Of a stretch of DNA of 64,000 bases, positions 33,223-42,399 are shown in pieces. The notes beneath the pieces are model-generated. The model ran no database searches, was not told where the DNA came from, and saw nothing but the letters and a program-made list of their open reading frames with translations. The position numbers and the translations under genes are program-made. The DNA lies in contig JBNMLC010000003.1 in assembly GCA_050874665.1 (NCBI GenBank), forward strand, positions 124,001 through 188,000. Reading direction: 5' to 3'. This DNA is from RUG11237 sp050874665. Lineage in GTDB: Bacteria > Bacillota > Clostridia > Lachnospirales > Lachnospiraceae. Each line of letters begins with the position of its first letter. Position 1 is the first letter of the stretch.

Positions 33223-34293
33223 TTAGGCGTTTTTCTCGCGAAATTCTTTTGCACTGATTCCTGCTAACTCTCTCATATCACTATCGACCATCATAGCTAC
33301 CAGTTCTTTAAAACTTACTTTACGTTTCCAACCCAATTCTGTTTCTGCTTTCGTGGCATCTCCCCAGAGAAGTTCTACCTCTGCCGGACGGAAATATCTA
33401 GGATTTACAGCAACTAAGACCTTCCCCGTCTTCTTATCGATACCTTTTTCATCTACACCTTCTCCCTGCCACTCAATCTCAACTCCCACTTCAGCAAAGC
33501 TTAATTCTACAAATTCACGCACCGTATGAGTTTCATTCGTAGCCAGCACATAATCTCCCGGCTTGTCCTGCTGTAGAATTCTCCACATACCCTCTACATA
33601 ATCTCCTGCGAATCCCCAGTCACGCTTTGCATTCATATTTCCAAGATATAATGTTTCCTGTTTTCCAGCCATAATATCTGCCACTGCTCTGGTAATCTTA
33701 CGTGTAACAAAGGTTTCACCTCTTCTTGGAGATTCATGATTAAACAGGATTCCGTTGCACGCAAACATATCATAGGATTCTCTATAATTTACTGTAATCC
33801 AGTAGGAATAAAGCTTTGCCGCACCATATGGACTTTTTGGATAAAACGGTGTCTTTTCACTTTGAGGTGCTGTTCCCGGAATTCCACCAAATAATTCTGA
33901 CGTGGATGCCTGATAAAACTTGCATTTTAATCCACTCTGATGAATCGCATCTAACAAACGAATCGTACCAACTCCGGTTGCTTCTGCTGTGTATTCGGGT
34001 ACTTCAAAAGAAACCGCCACATGAGACTGTGCCGCCAGATTGTACACTTCATCCGGTTTAATCTTATTAATTAAAGACAACAAATTACAAGAATCTGTCA
34101 AATCTCCATGATGTAAGAAAAATCTTTTATCTCTTAATTCTTTATTATTATATAAATGATCAATCCTGTCTGTGCAGATTGTGCTATGACGTCTTATAAT
34201 CCCATGAACCTCATACCCTTTCTCTAACAAAAGCTCTGCTAAATAAGAACCATCTTGACCTGTAATCCCTGTAATAAACGCTACCTTACTCAT
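33223..34293 (-). CDS. gmd: GDP-mannose 4,6-dehydratase
   Basis: First step of GDP-L-fucose synthesis. Extended SDR protein of 356 aa with TGITGQDGSYLAELLLEKGY (NADP site, residues 8-27), STSELFGG (about 130-137), Tyr-x3-Lys in SPYGAAKLYS (about 154-163) and FNHESPRRGETFVTRKI. SD AGAGGTTAAGA before ATG 34293. First gene of the operon, divergent from an AraC regulator. Confidence 0.97.
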   Translation of the reverse strand: MSKVAFITGITGQDGSYLAELLLEKGYEVHGIIRRHSTICTDRIDHLYNNKELRDKRFFLHHGDLTDSCNLLSLINKIKPDEVYNLAAQSHVAVSFEVPEYTAEATGVGTIRLLDAIHQSGLKCKFYQASTSELFGGIPGTAPQSEKTPFYPKSPYGAAKLYSYWITVNYRESYDMFACNGILFNHESPRRGETFVTRKITRAVADIMAGKQETLYLGNMNAKRDWGFAGDYVEGMWRILQQDKPGDYVLATNETHTVREFVELSFAEVGVEIEWQGEGVDEKGIDKKTGKVLVAVNPRYFRPAEVELLWGDATKAETELGWKRKVSFKELVAMMVDSDMRELAGISAKEFREKNA

Positions 34294-34354
34294 TCTTAAC
34301 CTCTTTTCTTTTTTACAAATTTTAAAAATAGCATTTTTTTGTATTTCTTTTTTC

Positions 34355-34383
34355 AGTATAATATACTATAATTAGGAAGTAAA
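34355..34383 (-). promoter_or_regulatory. Promoter of the GDP-fucose operon
   Basis: On the minus strand TTTACT (34383-34378), 17-bp spacer, TATACT (34360-34355), 62 bp before gmd. Confidence 0.6.
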
Positions 34384-34425
34384 CGTTGTAAGTTGACTTT
34401 TTATAGTAAAATATTGCGGTGCATA

Positions 34426-34462
34426 CTGTGGCGGCGGATTGTATTGCCTGCCTCCACCACAG
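34426..34462 (+). other. GC-rich hairpin in the leader of the araC gene
   Basis: CTGTGGCGG and CTCCACCACAG can pair around a 17-nt loop, 38 bp before the araC start codon, in otherwise AT-rich DNA. It may be a leader structure of the araC mRNA. There is no T run, so it is not a typical terminator. Confidence 0.4.
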
Positions 34463-34500
34463 CGCCCTTTCAAAAATAAACCAAACTAGGAGGAACTCTT

Positions 34501-35361
34501 ATGATACAGCCAATTTCATTTTCCAATCCTGAAAACATCACGAAATCTAATCGTGTTTTAAATACTCCCAGTGATTTTGCCAAAAATAATTTGTTGTATC
34601 TTCAGGAAGCCGGCTACCTAAAAAGTTTAAAAAGTCATATTTCGAAACGTGAAAAACTAGATTCGTATTTATTTTTAATTGTTTTATCCGGAAGGGGAAA
34701 ATTTACTTATCAAAAGGAGGAATATCTGCTCACTCCAAAGGACTGTCTTTTTATCAACTGTGCCAACTCTTATTCTCATCAAAGCAGTGAAGAGGATCCC
34801 TGGGAGCTTATGTGGATTCACTTTAACGGAAAAGATGCACTCCCCTTTTTTACTTATTATAATGCACTGATTTCATCTATTTTATTTCATGTAGAAAGCC
34901 CGAATGATTTTACCTCTACGATTGAGCAATGCATGCAATTATCACAGAAGAAAGATGTTGCTTCCGAATTTCTTATTCACAAATCCATCACTGATTTGCT
35001 CACTCTTTGTATCAGCCACAACCAGAAAGAATCTCAGGACAATGCACCCTCTAAGATTAAAGAGGTAAAGAACTATATTGATAAAAATTTTGCAAAGGAC
35101 ATTTCCCTAAATCAGATGGCAGAGCTATTTTTCATTAGCAAATACTATCTGGCAAGAGAATTTAAAGATACCTATGGTGTTACCGTAGGCAATCACATCA
35201 CCTCCTGCCGCATTACTTATGCTAAGACACTCCTTCGTTTTACCGATTTAAAAATTGAGGAAATTGCCCGCAAATGCGGCATTCCAGATACCAATTACTT
35301 TACGAAAGTATTCCGTAAGTTAGAAGATTGTACCCCCACCGCCTATCGAAAACAATGGTAG
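34501..35361 (+). CDS. AraC-family regulator
   Basis: A 286-aa protein with an N-terminal AraC-binding/cupin-like domain (about residues 45-150, with FINCANSYSHQSS) and a C-terminal double helix-turn-helix (about 190-285, ISLNQMAELFFISKYYLARE and ending FTKVFRKLEDCTPTAYRK). SD AGGAGG before ATG 34501. It is divergent from gmd-fcl-manC, and could control fucose or glycan genes, though the local neighbour may not be its target. Confidence 0.92.
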   Translation: MIQPISFSNPENITKSNRVLNTPSDFAKNNLLYLQEAGYLKSLKSHISKREKLDSYLFLIVLSGRGKFTYQKEEYLLTPKDCLFINCANSYSHQSSEEDPWELMWIHFNGKDALPFFTYYNALISSILFHVESPNDFTSTIEQCMQLSQKKDVASEFLIHKSITDLLTLCISHNQKESQDNAPSKIKEVKNYIDKNFAKDISLNQMAELFFISKYYLAREFKDTYGVTVGNHITSCRITYAKTLLRFTDLKIEEIARKCGIPDTNYFTKVFRKLEDCTPTAYRKQW

Positions 35362-35407
35362 CATATGATATCGAACAGCCCACTATACCATATACAATAC
35401 AAAATAC

Positions 35408-35457
35408 AAATAGAAGCTTTTCAGGCAGAATTGAAACAGCCTGAAAAGCTTCTATTT
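35408..35457 (+). terminator. Strong terminator of the araC gene
   Basis: A perfect 19-bp stem (AAATAGAAGCTTTTCAGGC and its complement), 12-nt loop, then ATTTTATTATATT on the plus strand. The A-rich 5' arm may let it act for glyA too. Confidence 0.9.
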
Positions 35458-35528
35458 ATTTTATTATATTATCTGTATTATTTGTATATTTATATAATTT
35501 GTATCACAGATATCGTCATCAAAACTGT

Positions 35529-36761
35529 TTACAGCGGATACTTATCTGTTAAAGATTTCACTAATGCTTTTGCTTCCTCTGTTTTAGAAGCATCCTTTAT
35601 CATCATCGCAATTGCTTCTGCCACAATATCCATATCCTCTTCCTTAAATCCACGAGAAGTAACTGCCGGAGAGCCAAGACGGATACCACTGGTTACAAAT
35701 GGAGATTTCGGATCGTTTGGAATTGTATTCTTATTACATGTAATATTTACAGAATCTAACAGCTTTTCGATTTCTTTACCTGTAAGATCATACGGAGTTA
35801 AATCCACCAACATTAAATGATTGTCTGTTCCGCCGGAAACAATCTTAATATCTCTCTTCTGTAATCCTTTACATAATGCCTGTGCATTTAACACAATCTG
35901 CTTCTGGTATTCCTTAAATTCCGGCTGCAATGCTTCTTTGAAACATACTGCTTTGCCTGCAATCACATGCATTAAAGGTCCTCCCTGGATTCCCGGGAAT
36001 ACTGCTTTATTAAAGTTAAACTTTTCTGCTGCTTCCTTATTTGCAAGAATCAGACCACCTCTTGGTCCTCTTAAGGTTTTATGTGTTGTAGTTGTTACTA
36101 CATCTGCATATGGAATCGGCGATGGATGAAGACCTGCTGCTACAAGACCTGCAATATGAGCCATATCTACCATAAGATATGCACCAACTTCATCTGCAAC
36201 TTCCCTAAACTTTTTAAAATCAATTGTTCTTGCATAAGCACTGGCACCTGCCACAATTAACTTTGGCTTTGCTTCCAGTGCAATTTCTCTTAATTTGTCA
36301 TAATCAATAAATCCTTCATCATTTACACCATAAGGAACAATCTTAAAATATTTTCCGGAAATATTCACTGGACTTCCATGTGTTAAATGTCCGCCGTGGT
36401 CAAGATTCATACCCATTACCGTATCTCCCGGCTCTAACATAGCAAAAAAGACAGCTAAATTAGCCTGCGCTCCAGAATGCGGCTGAACGTTTGCATAATC
36501 ACAGCCAAACAATTCACATGCACGCTTGATTGCTAAGTTTTCCACAACATCAACACAGTCACAGCCACCATAATAACGTTTTCCCGGATATCCTTCCGCA
36601 TATTTGTTGGTCATAGGGCTTCCCATAGCTGCCATTACTGCCTTACTTACCCAGTTCTCAGATGCAATCAGTTCGATATGGCTGTTCTGTCTTGTTACTT
36701 CATCTTCAATTGCCTGTGCAACTTCCATGTCCACTGCTTTTACTTCGTCTAATGAATACAT
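35529..36761 (-). CDS. glyA: Serine hydroxymethyltransferase
   Basis: PLP enzyme interconverting serine and glycine with tetrahydrofolate. 410 aa, with the PLP lysine in TTTTHKTLRGPRGG (about residue 225), YAEGYPGKRYYGGC near the N-terminus and GAYLMVDMAHIAGLV. It starts 27 bp after the VanY-like gene on the same strand. No purine-, glycine- or PLP-riboswitch-like leader was seen in that gap. Confidence 0.98.
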   Translation of the reverse strand: MYSLDEVKAVDMEVAQAIEDEVTRQNSHIELIASENWVSKAVMAAMGSPMTNKYAEGYPGKRYYGGCDCVDVVENLAIKRACELFGCDYANVQPHSGAQANLAVFFAMLEPGDTVMGMNLDHGGHLTHGSPVNISGKYFKIVPYGVNDEGFIDYDKLREIALEAKPKLIVAGASAYARTIDFKKFREVADEVGAYLMVDMAHIAGLVAAGLHPSPIPYADVVTTTTHKTLRGPRGGLILANKEAAEKFNFNKAVFPGIQGGPLMHVIAGKAVCFKEALQPEFKEYQKQIVLNAQALCKGLQKRDIKIVSGGTDNHLMLVDLTPYDLTGKEIEKLLDSVNITCNKNTIPNDPKSPFVTSGIRLGSPAVTSRGFKEEDMDIVAEAIAMMIKDASKTEEAKALVKSLTDKYPL

Positions 36762-36788
36762 TTACATTCCTCCATTTTTGTATAATTT

Positions 36789-37859
36789 TTAGCTTTTTGT
36801 TATGTATTCCTCCAGATATTCTTCCAGAGTAATTCCATTTTCCATGATCTCGGTTGCAGCCTCCACTCCCACATATCGAAAATGCCATGATTCTGCCTTT
36901 CTGTGAGTAATGTCCTCTTTCCCTTCCATATATCTTACAATAAATCCGTATTCCTTGCAATGCTCTTTTAGCCAGATTGCTTCTTTGGTATTCGCATGCG
37001 CAGCATCCAGGCTCTGATGGGAAACACTTACAATATCCACAGTAAGTCCTGTCTGGTGTTCGCTATGATTCACTGGTGATACCCCTTCATAGGTCAGTTG
37101 CAAAGCCTCGTCATCATCATATCCTCTGGCTTTATATTTTGCCACATCTTTTTCCACAAGACTTTCCTGTTTTTGGGAAGTCCGGTACGCAGAACAAATT
37201 TTACATTTCATTCCTGCTGCTCTTGCAGCTTCTAACATTGCCTTTAAACTTTCTACAATTCGCTCATCTACCTGTTTTCCTTCCACATATACCAGATTTG
37301 CCTCATAATTTTCACTCACCGGATAGTCATCATTAATCAGGATTAAGTTCCAGGGCAATGTATCATTGTCAATCACAGCTTCTTTTACGGAAGCTGCTGT
37401 CTGCATTTCTTCTTTTACGACTACTTCCGGCTCCACCATCTGTGTTTTTGGCTGTTCTAATAAATTCACTTTACTATTATCCTCTGCCTTTGAATTTTCT
37501 CTTGCACTAACCTGCGACGGAAGATTAATCTCACCCGCAAAGCCAGTCATTCCAAGTGCTGCTACACACACCAATACCACTGGTACCGCTACTGCCCTGT
37601 TTACAGGTTTTAACTGTTTCTTTACCTGCTCACTATTATATTCCACATTTCTTACACTTATGCTCTCCTCGTATAACTGTTCGTCATTATCATACATAGC
37701 GTATCCCCCCGTCAGGCCTGTTTTCCGTTTTCCAAACCCGGTCTGAGCTGCTTTCCTCACATTTTCTATGAAAATAATCATTGCCAGTATTGCAATAATC
37801 ATATTTTTAGCTTTTGGATGTGCTTTACCATAAGAAATCATTTTTTCTTTCATATTCAT
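36789..37859 (-). CDS. VanY-type D-alanyl-D-alanine carboxypeptidase
   Basis: M15B peptidase that trims the terminal D-Ala from peptidoglycan stems. About 356 aa: a short hydrophobic stretch near the N-terminus, a cytoplasmic linker, one membrane helix (about residues 90-108, VPVVLVCVAALGMTGFA), then an external domain with SAYRTSQKQ, HSEHQTGLTVDIV (zinc His and Asp) and ESWHFRYVG (general base Glu and zinc His). ATG 37859 is preferred on GGTGA 8 nt upstream; ATG 37874 has no SD. The unusually long N-terminal part before the membrane helix is of unknown role. Confidence 0.9.
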   Translation of the reverse strand: MNMKEKMISYGKAHPKAKNMIIAILAMIIFIENVRKAAQTGFGKRKTGLTGGYAMYDNDEQLYEESISVRNVEYNSEQVKKQLKPVNRAVAVPVVLVCVAALGMTGFAGEINLPSQVSARENSKAEDNSKVNLLEQPKTQMVEPEVVVKEEMQTAASVKEAVIDNDTLPWNLILINDDYPVSENYEANLVYVEGKQVDERIVESLKAMLEAARAAGMKCKICSAYRTSQKQESLVEKDVAKYKARGYDDDEALQLTYEGVSPVNHSEHQTGLTVDIVSVSHQSLDAAHANTKEAIWLKEHCKEYGFIVRYMEGKEDITHRKAESWHFRYVGVEAATEIMENGITLEEYLEEYITKS

Positions 37860-38064
37860 TCTTCTATTCACCATTTTTCGAATATTTTATCTTTACTACT
37901 TATTTCGATATTATAACATTTCTATTACATAAATACTATATACAAACTGCAAAAATTTTTTAAAGTTTTCTAAAGATTTTCTGTTTGTTATTGATTTCAC
38001 AAACCTACTGTGCTAAGGTAATTGTGGCAATTATTTTAGACCATTACAAAGGAGTTGCTACCAT

Positions 38065-38874
38065 ATGACATACGTGATAAATATTCTGATATTTATACTT
38101 CTTTATTTGATTTTTATTGCACCCCGCTTTCCTAAAAGGAACGCAGCCAAAGAATACATGGGCAAATGTTATGCCCACCGCGGATTATTTTCTAATGGAA
38201 CTTCTTCCCCGGAAAATTCTCTTCCCGCTTTTGCATCTGCAGTGAAAAACGGTTACGGTATCGAACTGGATGTTCAACGCACAAAGGACAACAAAATTGT
38301 CGTTTTTCACGACAACACTTTAAGCCGTATGTGCGGAATTGATGTGGAAGTCCAGGAAAAAACATATCGTGAGCTTTGTGAACTCACACTGCTTGCTACA
38401 GATTGCAAGATACCGCTTCTTTCTGAAGTGCTGCACCTGGTAAACGGCTCAGTTCCACTGTTAATCGAGATAAAACTTCCTGTTTTTAACACACTGACTT
38501 GTCGGCTGGTAGATGAAATTTTGCGCAACTATAACGGAAAATACTGTATTGAATCCTTTAATACACTGGCATTAATCTGGTACCGTATTCACCGCCCTGA
38601 CATTGTGCGCGGGCAGTTATCCGGCAACCTGACAAAGCCGGTAGCAGACGGTGGTTTTTTCCTTTGCTTTCTGGTAAAATATTTACTAGTCAATATTTTA
38701 TCGCGGCCGGATTTTATTTCATTTTGTTACAGGGATACTTTTAACCTTAGTTTTCTGTTAAACCGTTATCTGTTCCGTGTACCTGCTTTTGCGTGGACCA
38801 TAGATTCACCGAAAGCCTACGCTGACTCATTTCGAAAATTTGATTCTTTTATTTTCGAAGGCTTCACTGCGTAA
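38065..38874 (+). CDS. Glycerophosphodiester phosphodiesterase
   Basis: A 269-aa protein with an N-terminal membrane helix (residues 2-20) and a GDPD TIM barrel. Catalytic and metal residues: AHRGLFSNGTSSPENS (about 36-51), IELDVQRTKD (about 70-79), VFHDNTL (His, about 85-91) and LIEIKLP (about 133-139). SD AAAGGAG before ATG 38065. With the PAP2 gene downstream it forms a plus-strand pair for phospholipid turnover. Confidence 0.92.
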   Translation: MTYVINILIFILLYLIFIAPRFPKRNAAKEYMGKCYAHRGLFSNGTSSPENSLPAFASAVKNGYGIELDVQRTKDNKIVVFHDNTLSRMCGIDVEVQEKTYRELCELTLLATDCKIPLLSEVLHLVNGSVPLLIEIKLPVFNTLTCRLVDEILRNYNGKYCIESFNTLALIWYRIHRPDIVRGQLSGNLTKPVADGGFFLCFLVKYLLVNILSRPDFISFCYRDTFNLSFLLNRYLFRVPAFAWTIDSPKAYADSFRKFDSFIFEGFTA

Positions 38875-38930
38875 ACATAAATATGTATCTTTTCATCATA
38901 TATAATAATTATGGGAGGCTTTTACTTTTA

Positions 38931-39596
38931 ATGAAAACATTTTTTAAAAAATACAAACACGTTATATGGTTCTCTTACGCTTTTATCTACATTCCGTGGT
39001 TTGTCTATCTAGAAAAGCATGTGACAAGTAATTATCATGTGATACACATGGAAATTGATGATAAAATACCGTTTATGTCTATTTTCATCATTCCTTATCT
39101 GTTATGGTTTGCTTACGTGGCATCCGTACTGGTGTACCAATTTTTTACAAGCGTATCGGATTTTCGTCGAAACTGCATATTTTTATTTACGGGAATGACT
39201 ATTTTCTTAATTGTTTCCACAATTTATCCAAATGGACATCACCTGCGTCCTGAAGTTTACCCCGACTCTTCTATTTTTACGCAACTGGTCATGTGGCTAC
39301 AGGCAACAGATACACCAACGAATCTATTTCCAAGTATTCATGTGTATAATTCCATTGGAACACACTTTGCCATAATACATTCGGAGCATTTAAAGAATAA
39401 AAAGGGACTTCGGTTTGCCTCATTTATATTAATGATATTGATTTGTATGTCAACCGTATTTTTAAAGCAGCATTCCATGTTTGATGTACTTACCGGAATT
39501 CTTATGGCTGTTGTACTTTATCCTCTGGCATATTATAATGAAATATCCTCTTTGGCTCAACGGAAAAAATATCTCAAAGTTAAAAAAACAGACTAA
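38931..39596 (+). CDS. PAP2-family membrane phosphatase
   Basis: About 222 aa with six hydrophobic segments. Phosphatase motifs are present in order: HHLRPE (degenerate KX6RP), FPSIHVYNS (PSGH site with Ile for Gly) and KQHSMFDVLTG (SRx5Hx3D site). The start at ATG 38931 (14 nt after GGGAGG) gives a protein beginning KTFFKKYKHVIWF; an in-frame ATG at 38883 would add 16 residues. Likely acts on a lipid phosphate such as phosphatidate, undecaprenyl-PP or inositol lipid; the substrate is not decidable. Confidence 0.87.
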   Translation: MKTFFKKYKHVIWFSYAFIYIPWFVYLEKHVTSNYHVIHMEIDDKIPFMSIFIIPYLLWFAYVASVLVYQFFTSVSDFRRNCIFLFTGMTIFLIVSTIYPNGHHLRPEVYPDSSIFTQLVMWLQATDTPTNLFPSIHVYNSIGTHFAIIHSEHLKNKKGLRFASFILMILICMSTVFLKQHSMFDVLTGILMAVVLYPLAYYNEISSLAQRKKYLKVKKTD

Positions 39597-39614
39597 ATTT
39601 CTCTATATAACCAA

Positions 39615-39655
39615 TAAAACGTCCCGGAAAATCACACATTTTCCGGGACGTTTTA
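39615..39655. terminator. Bidirectional terminator
   Basis: AAAACGTCCCGGAAAA, 7-nt loop TCACACA, TTTTCCGGGACGTTTT. It lies between convergent genes ending at 39596 (+) and 39657 (-). Confidence 0.93.
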
Positions 39656-39656
39656 T

Positions 39657-40673
39657 TTAATTAAATCCAAAGAACTTCTGTACAATCTTATACCCTGCTA
39701 CGGAAACCTGACGTCCTGCTTTTCCCGGAAGATTCATATATCTTCCTAAAATACCGCAGCGTATCCAAAGATACAGCCGTCTGTCACGCTTCTTTAAATA
39801 CTCCCATAACTCCTGCTTTTTTTCATAGTTTTCATCGGTTCCTGATTTAATCAGCATAATAGACGAAACGGTCATAATAATATCTAAATAACTTACCATA
39901 TAATCCCGAAGCTTTTTATTGGTTAATTTTGACAGTTCTATGTCATCAATCATCAATTTATTTACTTTAATCTGCTGGTCAATTCTGCGAATCATGACTT
40001 CTTCATTGACTGACTGATCGTCTCTCCCAATAAAATAGCGATAAAAATTCACATTCAGATAATACATTGTTTTTACATATGGCAGTGGATGAAACACAAA
40101 AATATTATCCACATAGAAGGTGTGCTTTGGCAGTTCTAATCCACACTCTCTCAAAATCTGTGTTCTATAAATGACAGAATGCATCAGAATATATTGCCCC
40201 TTATGAAAATGCTTTACTTCATTCCATGTAAAAATTTTGTTTTCGGGAAGTGCTGTAGTATAACGCATTACTTTTTTTCGTTTTGCTCCTACCTTATCAT
40301 ATACAAAATTGCTAATGAGCATATCTAATCTTGTCCCGGATCTTGTAACTTCCTCTAATACTTCTAAAATCTTCCGATACGGACCTTCACTTACCCAGTC
40401 GTCACTGTCTACTACTTTAAAAAAGAGTCCCGTTGCATTTCGTATGCCTGCATTTACAGCCTCTCCGTGACCACCATTCTCCTGGTGTATTGCACGCACA
40501 ATACCGGGATAGTTCTTTTCATACTCGTCTGCAATTTTGGCTGTATTGTCTACCGAACCATCATCAACAATAATAATTTCAACTTCTTCCCCACCTACAA
40601 GAATCGAATCAATACATTTCTTCATATATTGCTCTGAATTGTAACAAGGCACTACAACAGACAATAATTTCAT
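39657..40673 (-). CDS. Glycosyltransferase family 2
   Basis: A 338-aa cytoplasmic or peripheral enzyme. GT-A fold: SVVVPCYNSEQYMKK (residues 5-19), DDGSVDNTAKI (nucleotide-sugar site, about 36-46) and KVVDSDDWV (metal DxD, about 88-96). No membrane helices. It follows the TPR gene with a TAAATG junction, so the two are translated together. Acceptor and sugar are unknown; it may decorate a lipid, peptidoglycan or surface protein. Confidence 0.92.
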   Translation of the reverse strand: MKLLSVVVPCYNSEQYMKKCIDSILVGGEEVEIIIVDDGSVDNTAKIADEYEKNYPGIVRAIHQENGGHGEAVNAGIRNATGLFFKVVDSDDWVSEGPYRKILEVLEEVTRSGTRLDMLISNFVYDKVGAKRKKVMRYTTALPENKIFTWNEVKHFHKGQYILMHSVIYRTQILRECGLELPKHTFYVDNIFVFHPLPYVKTMYYLNVNFYRYFIGRDDQSVNEEVMIRRIDQQIKVNKLMIDDIELSKLTNKKLRDYMVSYLDIIMTVSSIMLIKSGTDENYEKKQELWEYLKKRDRRLYLWIRCGILGRYMNLPGKAGRQVSVAGYKIVQKFFGFN

Positions 40674-41402
40674 TTACTTTTCCTCCTCCGGTTTTATTTT
40701 CCACTCTTTTACAATTTCCAAAAGATTCTGTGATGTCTTTAAGGTTACCGTATGATGCTCCCCATATTGTAAATGACAAATATCGTATATTCTTACCATG
40801 TTTTCGTATGCTGACTTTACATTTCCCAGATAATAATCGCACATTGCAAGCTCTCTACGATAATTCAAGGTATCCACATCTGCCGGACCATGATAACTTT
40901 GTGAAGCCTGGTATGCCTCCTGCATTCTCTGATATCCCTTTTCATAATCGCCCATTTTCCAATAGCATCTTCCTGCCAATGCAGTAATTTTAATGGTCTT
41001 TTTGTCCTCTTTTCCATACTTTCCGGTATAAAAACGCTTTAACTCTTCTGCCAGCTTCAACGCATTCTCACATTCTCCTGCCGCCAGCGAAATATATGCC
41101 AGTGTATCATATGCTTCAATTTGCTCCGGGGAATTTTTCGGAAAACAGTTTCTTGTGATTTTAACAATTTTCTTTGCAATCGGAAGTGCTTCTGCCTGAT
41201 TATATGCACCATTATAAGAAGCTGCTACAATTTTATATACATTCAATTTATCATTTTCACTTTTAAATACAATGTCTGCATTTTTTAATATTTCTTCCCT
41301 TGCATGGGCAATTCTGGTAATATCTGCTTCCGCAAGTGCCTGTATCAGTTCCTGCGTGTAGTATAAGATTTCTTCTTTTGCCTTTAATCTGTTATGTTCC
41401 AT
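40674..41402 (-). CDS. TPR-repeat protein
   Basis: About 242 aa, soluble, mostly helical. Several tetratricopeptide repeats: A.SYNGAYNQAEALPIAKKI, AYISLAAGECENALKLAEEL, AGRCYWKMGDYEKGYQRM, AMCDYYLGNVKSAYENM. Start at ATG 41402 (SD GAGGTAAGGA); an ATG at 41423 would overlap holA by 8 bp. Between holA and the GT2 gene, probably a scaffold for protein partners. No binding partner can be inferred from sequence. Confidence 0.85.
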   Translation of the reverse strand: MEHNRLKAKEEILYYTQELIQALAEADITRIAHAREEILKNADIVFKSENDKLNVYKIVAASYNGAYNQAEALPIAKKIVKITRNCFPKNSPEQIEAYDTLAYISLAAGECENALKLAEELKRFYTGKYGKEDKKTIKITALAGRCYWKMGDYEKGYQRMQEAYQASQSYHGPADVDTLNYRRELAMCDYYLGNVKSAYENMVRIYDICHLQYGEHHTVTLKTSQNLLEIVKEWKIKPEEEK

Positions 41403-41415
41403 TTCCTTACCTCTG

Positions 41416-42390
41416 TTATGCACTATATTTCACAATTAACATTTCCACGCCAATTTTATCGTTCAAACGCCCACTTTTCACTGCCTCTTCTGTTTTGGCG
41501 CAATCTTCTAACGCCACTTTTAGCTGCTCTGTCTTAAAATGTCCTGCCTGAGAAAAATATTTTCCAACAAGAAACGGTGCTAACGATGTTTTTTTCGCAA
41601 TTTCTCCGTTATCTTTTCCTAAGCGCTTCATTTCCTTCACCTGCAGCAGCAAGTTAAATTGACGGACAATCAAAAATAGAATTCTCATTGGCGGCTCCTT
41701 CAACGAAAGTAAATCATAATATAAACTGAGTGCCTTTTCCTGCTTCTTTTCTGCAACAGCACTTATCATGTCAAAGATTTTATTCGTAATCGTTACCGTA
41801 CAAACTTCCTCCACCTCTGCAGGTGTAATGGAATCCCTATCCATACAATAACACACCAGCTTCTCTAGCTCCTTTTCAATATGTTCCATATCATCGCCGG
41901 TTTTTGTAAGAAACAGCTCTACGGCTGCCTTTGTAATGTTTTTATGTTCTGCTTTTAGCTTCGACAAAATCCAGGTAGTTAATGTTTTGCTATCCTGTCT
42001 TGCAAGTTCCACAACTCTTCCCTTGTCCTTTACTGCCTTAAACAATTTATTTCGTTTATCTACTTCACTTTCTACAAAAAGCAAATATGTGGTTTCCGGC
42101 AATTCCTTTACATAATCCGCAAAATCATTCGAACTCTTAAACAAACCTGAATTTTCAATTACAATCAGCCTTCGTTCGGCAAAAAAGGGCAACGTTTCCC
42201 CAATATCAATGATTTCCGGAAGTGGTACTCCTTTTCCGACATAATAATTGTAATTCATTGTGTCGTCTTTTTCAACCAAAGCATTTCTTAATTTTTCCTT
42301 ATAAATTCGTTTTAAATAAGCCTCTTCCCCATACAGCAGGTAAACTTGTTTAAAAGAATTGTTCTTAATATCTTCATTTATGCTTTTCAT
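41416..42390 (-). CDS. holA: DNA polymerase III subunit delta
   Basis: Clamp-loader subunit of 324 aa. Starts with VYLLYGEEAYLKRIYKEKLR, typical of HolA, and has the three-domain AAA+-like layout; SGLF..NDFADYVKELPETTYLLFVE lies in domain I and the C-terminal domain holds SLAPFLVGKYFSQAGHF. SD GAGG before ATG 42390. It follows comEC by 9 bp, an arrangement widespread in Firmicutes. Confidence 0.96.
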   Translation of the reverse strand: MKSINEDIKNNSFKQVYLLYGEEAYLKRIYKEKLRNALVEKDDTMNYNYYVGKGVPLPEIIDIGETLPFFAERRLIVIENSGLFKSSNDFADYVKELPETTYLLFVESEVDKRNKLFKAVKDKGRVVELARQDSKTLTTWILSKLKAEHKNITKAAVELFLTKTGDDMEHIEKELEKLVCYCMDRDSITPAEVEEVCTVTITNKIFDMISAVAEKKQEKALSLYYDLLSLKEPPMRILFLIVRQFNLLLQVKEMKRLGKDNGEIAKKTSLAPFLVGKYFSQAGHFKTEQLKVALEDCAKTEEAVKSGRLNDKIGVEMLIVKYSA

Positions 42391-42399
42391 ACATATACC

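Noticed and set aside
36762..36788. Glycine or PLP riboswitch ahead of glyA
   Set aside because: The gap is only 27 bp and holds no such structure.
38883..38930. N-terminal extension of the PAP2 protein
   Set aside because: ATG 38883 lacks an SD and would place GGGAGG inside the gene; 38931 is preferred.
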